This document shows positions 1 to 11,851 of a DNA stretch of 64,000 nucleotides, piece by piece. The notes beneath the pieces are model-generated. The model ran no database searches and was not told the DNA's origin. It saw only the letters and a list, made by a program, of their open reading frames with translations. The stretch's first letter is position 1, and each line of letters begins with the position of its first letter. Source of the stretch: Histoplasma ohiense (taxonomy: Eukaryota > Ascomycota > Eurotiomycetes > Onygenales > Ajellomycetaceae); contig JAEVHH010000003.1 of NCBI GenBank assembly GCA_017607445.1, positions 4,588,001 to 4,652,000 of the forward strand. Reading direction: 5' to 3'. A program made the position numbers and the translations under genes.

Positions 1-464
1 TCGTCTTCAGTATCGACATTGTACAACATATATTGTATATAGCTTCCACATTCTTTTCCTATGGTGCATATTTTACTCTCCCACCCCTCCTGTGTTGCAC
101 TGGCCAGTTTTGGTTCCCTTCCCTTGATCCTTTTTTCTTTCTTTTATTTTCAAAGTCATCTCGAGGGCCTAGATCTAATGTTCCTATCAGCGACTTCGCA
201 CTGAGATTTCAGTCCAAATATATATCAATGACAGCGTCTGATCAATGTAAATAGTAATTAAACCCGCCAGTAACATAACATATGCCAGCTTGCCCTTGCC
301 ATTTGAGCCGGCTTGTGACTAAGCGGCATCCACGTGACCATACCGCACCAATCACATCCGCCGCAAAGTAACATCCGAACTCTTGTTTCGATCCTTTCAA
401 TTCCTACTCCCTCCAATCTCCCTTTCATTGGTATCCGCTCAATTGGTGAGCGCAAGGAGGCATC
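1..464. promoter_or_regulatory. Upstream region of the complex I 51-kDa gene
   Basis: No convincing gene is seen. The short open frames here have no recognisable protein pattern. A CACGTG E-box lies at 331-336 and a CCAAT box at 348-352, about 115-130 bp before the ATG at 465. They are plausible promoter elements, but only by position and consensus. The first 250 bases are T-rich and could be the 3' flank of a gene outside the window. Confidence 0.4.
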
Positions 465-2191
465 ATGATCTCTCGGGCGGTTGCTCCATCCACGCACTCC
501 TTCTCCCACATCACCCCCCGCACATTGCACACAGCATCAACCGTTTCATCCCATGCGGCCCGAGAACCTCGACGACAGCAGCAGCAACAACGAGGCCTTG
601 CTACTGTCCAAGATGCGGCTGCATCGCCTCCACGGACATATGGTGGCTTGAAAGACCAGGACCGCATATTCCAGAATCTGTACGGACATCATGGCGCAGA
701 TTTGAAAACCGCGATGAAGTACGGCGATTGGTACAGGACAAAGGACATTGTACTGAAAGGACATGACTGGGTATGGACTGTTCCCGGAGTTTAGAGCCGG
801 AGCGGTTCGGGCGCTTTCATGGAATTGCGAACTGATGATTTTCAGATTATTTCGGAGATTAAGGCATCCGGGCTAAGAGGCAGAGGTGGTGCTGGTTTCC
901 CTTCTGGTTTGAAATGGGTATGTGAACCTTGAATCGCTATGATTGCGGAAACGCAGTGCTATAAGAAATGGGCATTTATGGGGTTGGTTACACTGACGCA
1001 ATCACACGTTTCAATTGCCCATATTTATAGTCCTTCATGAACTTCAAGGACTGGGATAAAGATAATAAACCAAGATACCTCGTTGTGAACGCTGACGAAG
1101 GCGAACCGGGAACTTGCAAAGACCGAGAAATCATGCGAAAGGATCCCCATAAGCTTATCGAGGGCTGTCTCGTGGCAGGACGTGCGATGAATGCTACGGC
1201 CGCCTACATCTATATCCGTGGCGAATTCTACCACGAGGCCACCGTTCTACAGCGCGCCATCCAGGAAGCTTACCAGGCTGGCTTGATCGGTAAAAACGCC
1301 TGCGGATCCGGTTATGATTTCGACGTTTACCTTCACAGGGGAATGGGCGCTTATATCTGCGGCGAGGAAACTTCTTTGATCGAGTCACTTGAAGGGAAAG
1401 CTGGAAAGCCCCGCTTGAAGCCTCCGTTCCCGGCTGCCGTCGGTCTCTTCGGCTGCCCCAGCACAGTCACTAACGTCGAAACCGTCGCTGTGGCACCAAC
1501 CATCTGCCGTCGTGGAGGTAAATGGTTCGCTTCATTCGGGCGTGAGCGAAATCAGGGAACCAAACTATTCTGCATCTCCGGTCACGTCAACAACCCATGC
1601 ACAGTTGAGGAGGAAATGTCTATTCCACTTCGCGAACTTATTGAACGCCACTGCGGTGGTGTGCGAGGCGGCTGGGATAATCTACTGGCTGTTATCCCAG
1701 GCGGCTCATCAACTCCGATTCTCCCAAAGCACATCTGCGACGACCAACTGATGGATTTTGACGCTCTCAAGGATGCGCAATCCGGTCTTGGAACGGCAGC
1801 CGTGATCGTCATGGACAAATCTACCGATGTAGTAGCCGCCATCTCACGCCTGTCCGCGTTCTACAAACACGAAAGCTGCGGTCAATGCACACCATGCCGC
1901 GAAGGAAGCAAATGGACTATGCAGATGATGCAGCGCTTCGAACGCGGTCAGGCCCGCGAACGGGAGATCGACATGCTTCAGGAACTCACCAAGCAAGTTG
2001 AGGGACACACCATCTGCGCTCTCGGTGAGGCTTTTGCGTGGCCCATCCAGGGCCTGATCCGGCACTTCAGACCAGAGCTCGAGGCTAGAATACGCAAATA
2101 TGAACAGGATCACGGTGGTAAGCAGGCATTTGCTGGGGGTTGGGACCCACAGGCGCGTATGGAGGGAAAGCTTATCGCTCCTGGTCAATGA
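465..2191 (+). CDS. nuo-51: NADH:ubiquinone oxidoreductase 51-kDa flavoprotein subunit (complex I, NDUFV1/NUO51)
   Basis: Subunit of the peripheral arm of mitochondrial complex I that oxidises NADH with FMN and passes electrons to a 4Fe-4S cluster. Exons are 465-770, 846-917 and 1031-2191, all joined in phase 0, giving 512 residues, close to the family length of about 490-500. The N-terminus (to about residue 50) is rich in Arg, Ser and Gln with few acids, as expected for a matrix-targeting peptide. The glycine-rich FMN/NADH loop GRGGAGFPSG is at residues 114-123 and spans exon 2. The 4Fe-4S motif ESCGQCTPCREG starts at residue 407 (Cys409, 412, 415), with the fourth ligand Cys455 in HTICALGE. 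All key residues are present and nothing looks broken. The gene converges on the nucleoporin gene downstream. The family assignment is very secure; the start is the first in-frame Met before the presequence. Confidence 0.97.
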
Positions 2192-3415
2192 TTTACATAT
2201 GATAGAATGGATTTGCTGGAGGGGCTGCCTGCTTAGGTTTAGTTTTAAAGCACTCCCGTAGACGAGAGAAGTGGTAATGGGAGAGGCTTCTTGTTCCCCA
2301 TTAAACCACATTATCACCCACCACCTCCGTACCGCTCGATATGGAGAGGAATATTCTGTTTGCCATATGGCTGAAGAGAAATGTTCCCTCTCCCACACAC
2401 TTTGGCTAGATATTTTCCCTTAATTTATGTTGCTGTACTGTACATTTATTTCCCCGTTCCTTCTGCTCGTTATATGCGTATTTATGTTCCTATTCTCACC
2501 TTCCTCTTCCCCTTTTTTTTGTACGGTATGCTAAAGGAAACTAAAACAAAAATATTCTCATAGTTAAAAATAATCTCACCATTCTCTTCTGGTAGGACAT
2601 CACTTTCTTCGGTCTATCGGCTTGGGAAATAGAGGTTGATATCAGCCTACCAAATTTTAAAGGGGGATTGAATGGGAAAACTACTCCTAGGTAGCATGAT
2701 TATAACTATTGTCGCTGCTGAGTAAAACTTGTACACTAGTTAGTTAGTTACATACATTGGACACATGATACCATTGTAGAGAAGGTACCGAAAGTCGAAA
2801 AGTAGCAAAGTGGTGATAGATAATATCGTTGTGATGAACGCACCAACTACGTCCGTATGAGTGGTCCCGCACTCTCACAATAACATACATCCGACTAATG
2901 GTTGGAGAATGGACGGAGCTCATAAAGGAAGGATGTTGTGACTGAGACTTTAGGTTTGTGAGACATAGTAATAAAAAAAGAATATGAAAATCACTTTTTA
3001 TTTTCGTTCCTTTTATAACTATAATAAACCAATCATTTCTAAAGGTCTTTAAACAAAACTAATTATAGAACTATTTAGCTAATACAATCAAAAAAACCAT
3101 GTAAAACATCACCAACAAGCATACACTCTTCCGTAGAATAATACACAAGAGAAAGGAAAAACAAAATAGAAATATCCATCAGTCCATCAAAATATCCTTG
3201 CTCACTAACAAGACCCAAACACTCGCGCACTCTATTTCCATTCATAACAAAGGCAATCACTCATGGAAGTACGCCAGGGCATAAGGCGTTTTATTATACT
3301 TTTTGGGCTTCCAGAGTCGTTTGCTGATATCGTTGTTCCTCGGCAACTTTTGTCTCCCGTTAGTCCGTTCTCATCAACATTCGCTGTCGTCTCCTATCAG
3401 CAATAGAGAGACCAC
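2192..3415. other. Spacer between convergent genes (1.2 kb)
   Basis: This lies between the 3' ends of the complex I gene (+) and the nucleoporin gene (-), so it should hold both 3' UTRs and terminators. It is AT-rich with T and A runs. No open frame resembles a known protein and no tRNA-like fold was noticed. Confidence 0.5.
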
Positions 3416-6400
3416 TTAATGGGCTGTGGCCATGATAATATTGTAATACCGCCTGCTCATTTCGGCCGTGTGCAAGAGTCGAGTATCCTGCGTCAGCAAC
3501 AAATTAAGAATAGCTGCGGGCTCGATAGTCTAAATTAAGCAAAGGAAATATCCAGTTAGTATACCATTCTCTCAGCCCTCACCCACGTTGCCGTAAAAAT
3601 AAAAAGGAGACTAAATAAAGAAAACTCACACTTCTAGTATCCTTCGCACACCACCCAGCAACAACATGACTAATTTCCCTAAACGCGACCGTTTCCTCCA
3701 AACTAGCAGAAACCGACGACGGATCCTCCTTATCGCCATCCCTACCCTTATCTTTCTCACTATCCATTCTCTGGCCCAAAGTCGCCAAAGCAGAAACCAA
3801 CCTCTTTAACCGCGCCGACTCGCGCCGTGGACCCTTGGCCGTAATCAGATGCAGGAAGTCATCATAGATAGCTCCACCAGCGGCCCAGCCACGCACTTTG
3901 CGCTCAGGAGACTCGCCAAATCCAGAAATCAACGTCTCAAGAGTCACATAGTCGCGTTCGATAACCGCCCTGGGCCCGACAAGTCTGCGGAATGTCTCAT
4001 GCGCTTCGTTCCAGTGTTTCGCATTGATGAGGAACTGCACCTCGTTCGACGGGTCGCATTGGGCACGTGCGTACAGCGCTTTTGCCGCCCAGATCCAGCT
4101 GCTGGGTACTTGGAGGTCATCCACGATATAGCCCCACAGGGGATTTGGGGTTCCATCGTTGAAAGTGCGGGCAGGAAGCCATGCGGCGAAGCGGGAAAGA
4201 AGCTCTTTAATACTACGTTCACGCTGAGAGGAGTTTAAGAGGTGTTCTAGGACGAATATGGCTGATGGGAATTGCTCGAGCGCTGCGAGTTCCCAGGCAT
4301 AATCCCATGTTAGCTGATCAGCTCGGGCTTCATTGATAACTGCCGCATCGAGATGTCCCATCAACGTTTGTAAATGATGGAATAACTGAAATGAGAATCG
4401 ATTGTGCAGGGGGTTTCCAGAAACAGCGTCCGGCAAAATTGCTTCAGGCAGTGGGATTGGTGGAATTTTGCGGTTTTCCTGTCGGCCCATCGCCGTTGTG
4501 AATGATTTCAGCATAACCCAAAGTGGAGATTCCAGAGGGTCATCACGATTACACTCTCGGGATTCTTCCGAAAAAGGGTAAGCTGGCTCATTTCCATGGG
4601 TAATATCGTGGTGGAAGAGTTCCACTGCCTTCTCGATGGAGTCCTCTTCGTCAATACCATACCAGAGTCGAAGCGCAAATGCCTGGATCCAGTCAAGCTC
4701 GAAGCGCTCAGATAAATAAAAAGTGGACGCTCTATCTTCAAGGACGCCACCAGGCTTTCCATCACTCCGCAAACAATTTCCAGCAAGCAACTCGTAAAGA
4801 GCTCGAATAGGCTCAGTCATTTCAGAATAAACATTATGTTTACGCCACGATTCGATTTGCTCTCGCATAGCGTTGCGCACTGTGCTATTGCGACCAATTT
4901 GTGGCACCAGGGTCCCTAAATGAAAATTTCTACTTTCCACGAGGGCCTTGCAAGCTTCGTCAATGCGATGGGAGGAGAGAAAAGCGATTGCACGCTCCTC
5001 AGGAGACTGGATGTCGGAAACTTCTTTGGAATGTCGATCACGTATAATGGATTGCCAGAGCCGACTAAGTCTATCCTTTTTGATACGATGGACATATTTA
5101 TGGCGCAGATTTTGGGGAACCCCCGCCGATATGTCGTCTTCAATATCGTCGTTGAAAAGAATATTGGCCAATTGCCAAACCTGTCTCTCCAAATCGGCTG
5201 CCCGAGAGTTATCGCCGACGGTATCGGCCAACACCGAAAAATTAACCTTAGACAATCGGGCAAATGGTACGTTATCAATAATGCGGATGTTGGTTCGTGT
5301 TCTCTCTTCGTTTAACGTATTTGGGGGCTAAAAGCATTATACATCAGCAGGGGTATATCACCAAACACAGTCGGTGTGCCATCGCTTACTAGAGCTGGTT
5401 GGTCATATTTATGGAGAACAATGGTTCTTCCTTCAGAAGAAAGTGCGCCTGCCTGGTTCCACGGCGCCTCAGATCGATTGATAGAGCCAGGAATTCTCGG
5501 GCAAATGAGGTTGTCCGTACAGCCAAATTTGGGCTTGAACGAATTATGAAACAAAATATCGTCTTCAGACATATCCTTCGTGTTTCCGCCAACAGTTTTG
5601 GATTGTTTTCGATAAGGCCACTAGAAACAAGAAGATTCAGCATATCAATTTTTTCAATTCGATTGCTACCTAGGTATGAGGAAGAACAAGACAAAAGACT
5701 TTATCCAAAATCAAGGGAGAGATATATATAAATACAAATTTGGTCGCTAAGTCAAAAGGGAGAATGAAACGCAAAAGCAAGAAAGCAGGAGGAAAAATCG
5801 TAAGATCAGAACGCATTGAAAAACAAACAAAAAAAAACATCGGAACAGAAGGGAGTTCAAACCTGGAAACCCTGAGCCTTTGCAGCTTTGCCATGCGATT
5901 TTCCTTGTCTACCACCACTCTTTGCCTGTGGAAATAGCGAATTCATAAGATCTATGCTCGTCGCGAAGCCAACAGGTTCCTGAGCAGGTTCAGCAGATTT
6001 ACTCGGGGCACCATCGCTTTGTTCATTATTTATGTCTGCAAACACGTTTCCTTGAATCTCACGAAGTGCCTGCCGATTTTGCTTTCTAGGGCTAATGGTT
6101 CGCTGCAACTGTTCTGCCCAGTTTCTGTGCAGGTTAAGGTGTGTCTGAGAGGGAGTTCCGTGCTGCTGGTCCGGCCGCTGGAAAATAGCAGTAGGCTTCA
6201 AGGGACTGCCGCGAATAGTCTGCTCAATTGAGTTATCAGGAGCAGGAAAGGAGCCAACCATCGTCACTTCCATTTCCTTGTCTTTTTCTGATTCGCCTTC
6301 CGATTCCGTGATGTCTTGGCTATCGGTTTGTTCGAGACTATCGGTTTCGGAACGGGTTTCAGGATGGGAGCCGAGGGATTGGTCGTCACTTAAAAAGGAT

Positions 6401-9400
6401 CCTTGTTCTTGTTCCTCTTCATCCGTCTCCATCGTCTGGTCCTCAATTTCCCCATCGTTACCACCCCGGCCCAAAAATGCTCCCGGAACAAGCTTCCGCT
6501 TTTTAAACTCAAACGTATCATCCTCCATTCCTGCTGTGGAGTCACCCATGAAAGACTCATCGAAAGAGACCGTAGAATTCAACTCAGAATTCGCGAAGGA
6601 CGACTGTGTGGGGGTTTGGGTTTGGGCCTTTGGAGTAGGAGTGTCAGGAGGAGGTGCACTCAAAGTGCTTTGATCAAAGTTCTCACCTTCATCATCATCG
6701 TCTTCATAATCAAGGCCATAAGTCGTGAAGTGGGGCACTTTAAACACCCAAGTCCCAGTGAGCTTCTCGTAGTCGAGAAATTCCGTATTGGTAACTCTTC
6801 TTAACCGTTCAACGTGTCTGTCGAAGGCTGGTCCACTCGTCATGGGAGACGGAGCTTTCTTATCCCTACCTCTAGGCCAGGAATTTTCAATTCGTAGGGT
6901 GGAAGGTACATTTAGGCCTTTGCCTCGAGGTGGCTTGGTAACATCATCAGGGTAGACCGTAATCGACCGGGTGCCAATTTTGATAAACTTATCAAACAGC
7001 GAGTCAAGATCAACAGTGGTAAGATCCACAGGGTCGTCAAAAGTGACAGAGCCACAACCAACACGACCGACAGTGAAGCCAACAAAGTGTTTCTGCTGCT
7101 GACGGGGTAATTTGCTGAGTTCAGAACGAGTAGGCTTCATCCAGTATTCCCCGGGCTTAGGATCTCCTTCGGGAACCTTGACAAGAACTTTACCAGGGGG
7201 GAACACAGCTCCGCCATCCTGCTCATGGCCCTCGGGGACAACAGCAAGCTCATTGCCTCGAACCTGCTCCATTTCAGGTACATTACTAGCCACTCCGTTA
7301 ACGCCATTCACTTCCTTGCCAAGCCCGTTTGTCCCATTCACTTCAGCTGATTGCTTTCGAGACGAACGCAAAAAGCCTAATTCTTCTGCAGTTGGCTCAG
7401 GGCTCTCGGTCTCAACACGGACAACAGCACCATCAGTCTCAGTTCCTGAATCCCCACCAGTAGTTTGAGAATCAAAGCTAACTTTCTTCTTAAGCTTGCT
7501 TGATCCTTGATCATCACCGTTCGCAAGAGAAGACGAGTGGGTAGAACGTGAGAATAAGTCAGTTCGAAGACTACGATCAATCGTAAGCCGTTTCAGATTT
7601 GAATTCGAGTATCGCGAGGTGCCAGCAGAAAATGCACCGGGAGACAGTATGCTATCTGCATCACCATCAAAGGTCCTGCGAAGATTACTAGTTGACATGC
7701 TTTTGTTGAAGCTACGTCCAAGGCTACCGCCACGCAAACTTCCACCAAGGAGGCTGCTGCTCAAAGCGCTAGGAGTGCTAGAACTGCTAGATGGCGTGCC
7801 GTAGGTGGAGTAAGAAAACCCATAACCTTGACGGGTTGGGGGGGTGATGAGACGATTAGCGGCGCTAGGTGAAATTTTGTAAACTGGCAAAGGCGTTCGT
7901 TGCTTTTGACGGATGGCAGCAGACAACGGAGTAGCCAATGGGCCTGGAGATGGGGCATTTGGCGGTGGCAGACCAGAAAATATTGACTGACTACCGTATG
8001 GATTTCCGTCAAGAAGTGAAGCCTGCAAGCCCGTAGTCTGTTGTTGTTGAGGTTGTTGCGACTGGTTTCCGAATCCTCCAGCAGGTTGTTGCTGCTGCTG
8101 CTGCTGAGGCTGGTTCGCACCTCCCAAGTTAAACAAGCTGGTGCCGCCACCCGCAGCAGTGCTGGTTTGTCCAAAAGCATTCTGTTGTGTAGAGCTTCCG
8201 AAGAAGCCTGGTTTCTGTTGTTGTTGGCCTTGGTTTCCAAATAGACTTGTGCCAGCCTGCTGTTGTGCGTTTTGGGTTCCGAAGTCTGTAAAACCGGCGG
8301 TTCCAGTGGTAGTCTGTCCAGTGCCTAAATTACCAAAAACGCTTGGCTTCTGTTCTTGTTGCTGTTGCTGTTGATTACCGCCTCCAAAAAGAGTTGTCGT
8401 GCCAGTTTGTTGGTTGGACGTATTTCCGAAAAGGGATGTGCCTTGTTGAGGTTGTTGTTGTTGTTGCGCATTCTGGCCACCGAATAGGTTGGAAGTGCCA
8501 GTAGCTCCACCGCCAAACGGATTCGTGTTTGGTTGTTGTTGGGTGGTAGTACCTCCAAACCCTCCGAACAACGGTTTACTTGTGGCTTGAGCTTGAGTTT
8601 GTCCGAATCCGAAGCCGGTGCCGGTCGCCTGCTGTTGACCTTGTTGCTGTCCAAAGGCTGGGGCGGTAGTTGTTGTACCGCCAAATGGTGAAGAGGTAGT
8701 AGTCGTTGTACCTTGTTGTCCAAATCCGCCAAATGCACCTCCTGTGCTGCCGAAGGCGGGTCTATTTTGTTGGTTGCCACTTCCGAAAAGGGTCATACCA
8801 CTCAGATTGTTTGAGCCAAAACCTCCGGTTGTTGCTGTGGTTCCAAATCCGCTGCTAGGCTGCGATGTGGTGGTGGAGCCGAATATAGAAGTGGCTGGTT
8901 TGGAAGCACCGAATACATTGGATGTACCGGTGCCAAAACCAGTTGTCTGGGTCTGTCCGAATCCAGTGGGAGCACTTGTGGCTGCTCCAAAAGGGGTAGT
9001 TGTTGTGGAGACACCAAAACCCCCGGTACTTGGCTGCTGTTGTCCGAACGCCCCAAATGCAGCGGATCCAAATCCCGTCTGGCCGGTGGTAGTTCCATAT
9101 TTTCGCCCGTGTTGGTAATCGGCAACTCGAAGTTCCTATTTCCTGGTTAGCAACTGGAAGTAGCAAGCACGAAACGGAAAAAGAACAGACCTCAAAGGAG
9201 TACTTAGAATACGGCGCCATCGCGCTTATGGTTTGGTAATGATTTGTTACGCTGGAGCCCTGGTCCTTTTCTGTGTACGCGCTGAATGGAGGATTTGCCG
9301 TGCCCTCCGCGGGAGGAACAGCTCCACCCAGGGCGGTACCGCTGGCGCCAAACCCAGAGCCAGATGCTGCCCCAAATGCAGTTCCCCCGTTTGAAGCTCC

Positions 9401-10573
9401 ACCAAACATAGAACTTCCTTGACCAGCGCTTCCAAAACCAGTTTGCTGTGGCTGTTGTTGAGTACTGCCAAACACACCGGTCCCGGTGGTGCCAGTGCCA
9501 GTGCCGCCAAACCCTGTTCCTCCACTTCCAAAGCCTGGAGTGCCAAACGTCATACTGGGTGTGCTGGTCGACCCAAAGATATTGCCACCAGTGGATGATG
9601 TGCCTGCACCAAATCCTTTATTTTGCGATCCGAATATAGGATTTGACTGCGTAGTGGTGGAACCGAATCCTGACGGAAAAAAAGTAGCGAAGGTTAGCTC
9701 AGCTTTAAAATTGGAATAGAAATATCAAGCATATAAAACTCCAAGCCCAAAAATATATATCAATATGTTTCTATAGAGAGGAATAAACGGTTATCCTCGG
9801 GAACAGCAGTTTCAAATGGGCATGGGCCTCATCCTCAAAAAGAAAGAATGAGTCCAAGCCGATGTGGTGCCGGATATTTCAAAGAATGAAACGTTGGTAA
9901 ATCCCGGATGGGCCCCAAGGATAGTCATCCACACAGGTAACAAAATGGACAATGCGAAATAATATATATTTTTTGGCACGCTAATTCTTGGCATGGACGC
10001 GAAAACAAAAAGCCCAAGAACGCAGGCTATGCAAACGACAGAGCTCAAGAAACATCAAAACTCTACATCGAGTATCGAGTTGACCGGTAGCGACGTACCT
10101 CCTCCTGAACCGAAGCCACCAGAAGTGCTTCCAAAGGCGCTGCCTGTACTTCCTGTGCCGCCGAATGGAGACGAAGTTGTTCCGAAGCCTAGACGATTGG
10201 TAAAATCGCGTCAGACGGACATCTGGCCTTTTAATTTTATTTCTTCTTTTTCATTTCGTGCCCTCTTCCTTTCCATGGCTTTCCACTGGCGTCCGGGGGT
10301 TCATCGCTGTAGAGATGGAGATTAAGGAGACCCGGAGAAGTTCACGACAAAAGTTTGCCGTGGGGAGAGGTTCCATATCCAAAATCACGTATCGCAAAGG
10401 CAAGGGGAAGCGGAGGTGAAACAGCGCAAACAAAATGGAGAGAGAATGAAAGGGATGAACCTACCAGTTCCGGTTGAAGGGGTTCCGAATCCTGTTCCGG
10501 ATCCGAATCCAGTTCCCTGCTGTTGATTCCCCGTGCCAAACCCCCCGAAGGAGGAGCCTGTGTTGAAAGCCAT
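3416..10573 (-). CDS. sonB: Nup98-Nup96 precursor nucleoporin (SONB / Nup145 family), self-cleaving
   Basis: Precursor of two nuclear-pore proteins: an FG nucleoporin (Nup98-like) and a scaffold subunit of the Y/Nup84 complex (Nup96-like). Exons on the minus strand: 10573-10465, 10188-10099, 9669-9191, 9135-5863, 5620-5390, 5327-3630 and 3487-3416, giving 1983 residues. Residues 1 to about 550 are GLFG/FG repeats with Gln-rich linkers. They are interrupted by a GLEBS-like Gle2/Rae1-binding segment around 195-240, split by the third intron (YSFE / ELRVADYQHGRKYG). The Nup98 autopeptidase domain (about 690-1029) ends in HF-TTYGL, predicting cleavage between Phe1029 and Thr1030. The Nup96 half carries the conserved WPYRKQSKT stretch at 1318 and an alpha-helical domain to the end. 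A start at 10603 (ten residues upstream) is possible; MAFNTG at 10573 begins the repeats directly. Family identity is very secure. The short last exon rests on splice consensus and frame. Confidence 0.94.
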
Positions 10574-11851
10574 GATGAGAGAGCGACTGTAGGCGTCTGC
10601 CACTAACTGCGGAATCTTCCTTTCAAGGAAGATACAAAAAACAACAGTTTTTCTGACACGTCAACAAGCGCGATCCATAAAAGGTTGAAACGGGTTGAAA
10701 CCGATTAGCGACAGTAGAGATATTAATGGTCGTTAGTGGTGGTCCCGAAAGCGAAATTGCAGTTCGTGACTTTCAGAAAAACAAAGACGACGAAGCTTAG
10801 ATGCGAAGAGGAAGGGTAAAAAATTCAAGTGTTTTAGGGAGACTAGCTAACAAAGGATTAACAAGGTGATGAAAAGGAAATGAAAATCAAATAAGAACTG
10901 CGGTTCAAAAAGATAATGAAGGTCGAAGTTAAGGGGGAATCTGACCCTGCCACAACTGGGGAAGAAAAATGGCGGAGGCTGGAGGGGTTGGTAAAGGGTG
11001 AAGGCGAAGGTGAAGGCGAAGGCGAAGGTGAAGGTTGGAGGTGGAAGTGAAGCTGAGGTTGAGGATAGGAAGGCGTTGGGTGAAGTCAAACACCGCGAAG
11101 TTTGCAGAGACAGCCAAGAACGCTCGCTTAGCTGGCTGTTTGGGGAAAGGAGGGACCGAGGTCAGGTGACGCTGTTATGCCCACCCAGGTAAAGGAGGCT
11201 CTTCGTCTCTGTCTGTCTCTGCCAGGCAACATTCACCCATCTCTGCCTTGCTTGGTGACCTAGACGATGATGAGGTGGCACGGAGACAATGCTTGGGAAA
11301 GTTTCTCCAATCACTCGCCGATAACGCTTGAGCGCCAGCATATTTTTCTATCAATCTATTGGTGAGCAATAATGAATAATAAAACATGGGATCACGCGGC
11401 CTAAAGGGAAAGGACAAAATTCTCGTAACAGTCCAAGCGACATCGACCCGTTAATGAGTTGAAAATCATACCCGTGGTTTACTAACTGCATAGCCATACA
11501 TATCTAATAATACTAAAAAATCATAACAATGTAAAAGAACGAGGGGAAGGGAATTGGTGGCGGGACACAATTTAGGCTGTTCGCACGAAAAGGCAATACA
11601 AAAAGCAACAATAGCGAGGAAATTTATGACACAACAAAAACGAGGAAAGAAGGTATATAATGCTTAAAATGCCGTTTTTTGGGTTGTTTTTGTTTTTGTT
11701 TTTGAGGCATTTTTGTTCCTCTCTTTGAAGTAAATTTCATCCTAAAAAATGAAATATCCCCTCCCCAATACCTAGTGGTTCCCCATCATACAGATCGTTT
11801 ATGGCGTGTCAAGTGTTATCTTTCGATTTTATTTCGGAGATAAAACATATC
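10574..11851. other. Spacer and nucleoporin promoter (1.3 kb)
   Basis: It lies between the nucleoporin start and the 3' end of the acetyl-CoA synthetase gene, both on the minus strand, so it should hold the nucleoporin promoter. A purine-rich hexamer tract, (GAAGGY)6, occupies 10999-11034. Frames across it read as Pro/Phe/Ala low-complexity peptide or its antisense and are not believed to be genes. Confidence 0.45.
10999..11034. repeat. GAAGGY microsatellite
   Basis: About six tandem copies of GAAGGT/GAAGGC, seen directly. The purines all lie on one strand. It sits about 430 bp upstream of the nucleoporin start, so it may be in the promoter, but no function can be assigned. Confidence 0.85.

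Noticed and set aside
5389..5694. 101-codon minus-strand frame in the nucleoporin gene
   Set aside because: Overlaps exon 5 in another frame; the chosen frame gives the conserved WPYRKQSKT motif after a good acceptor.
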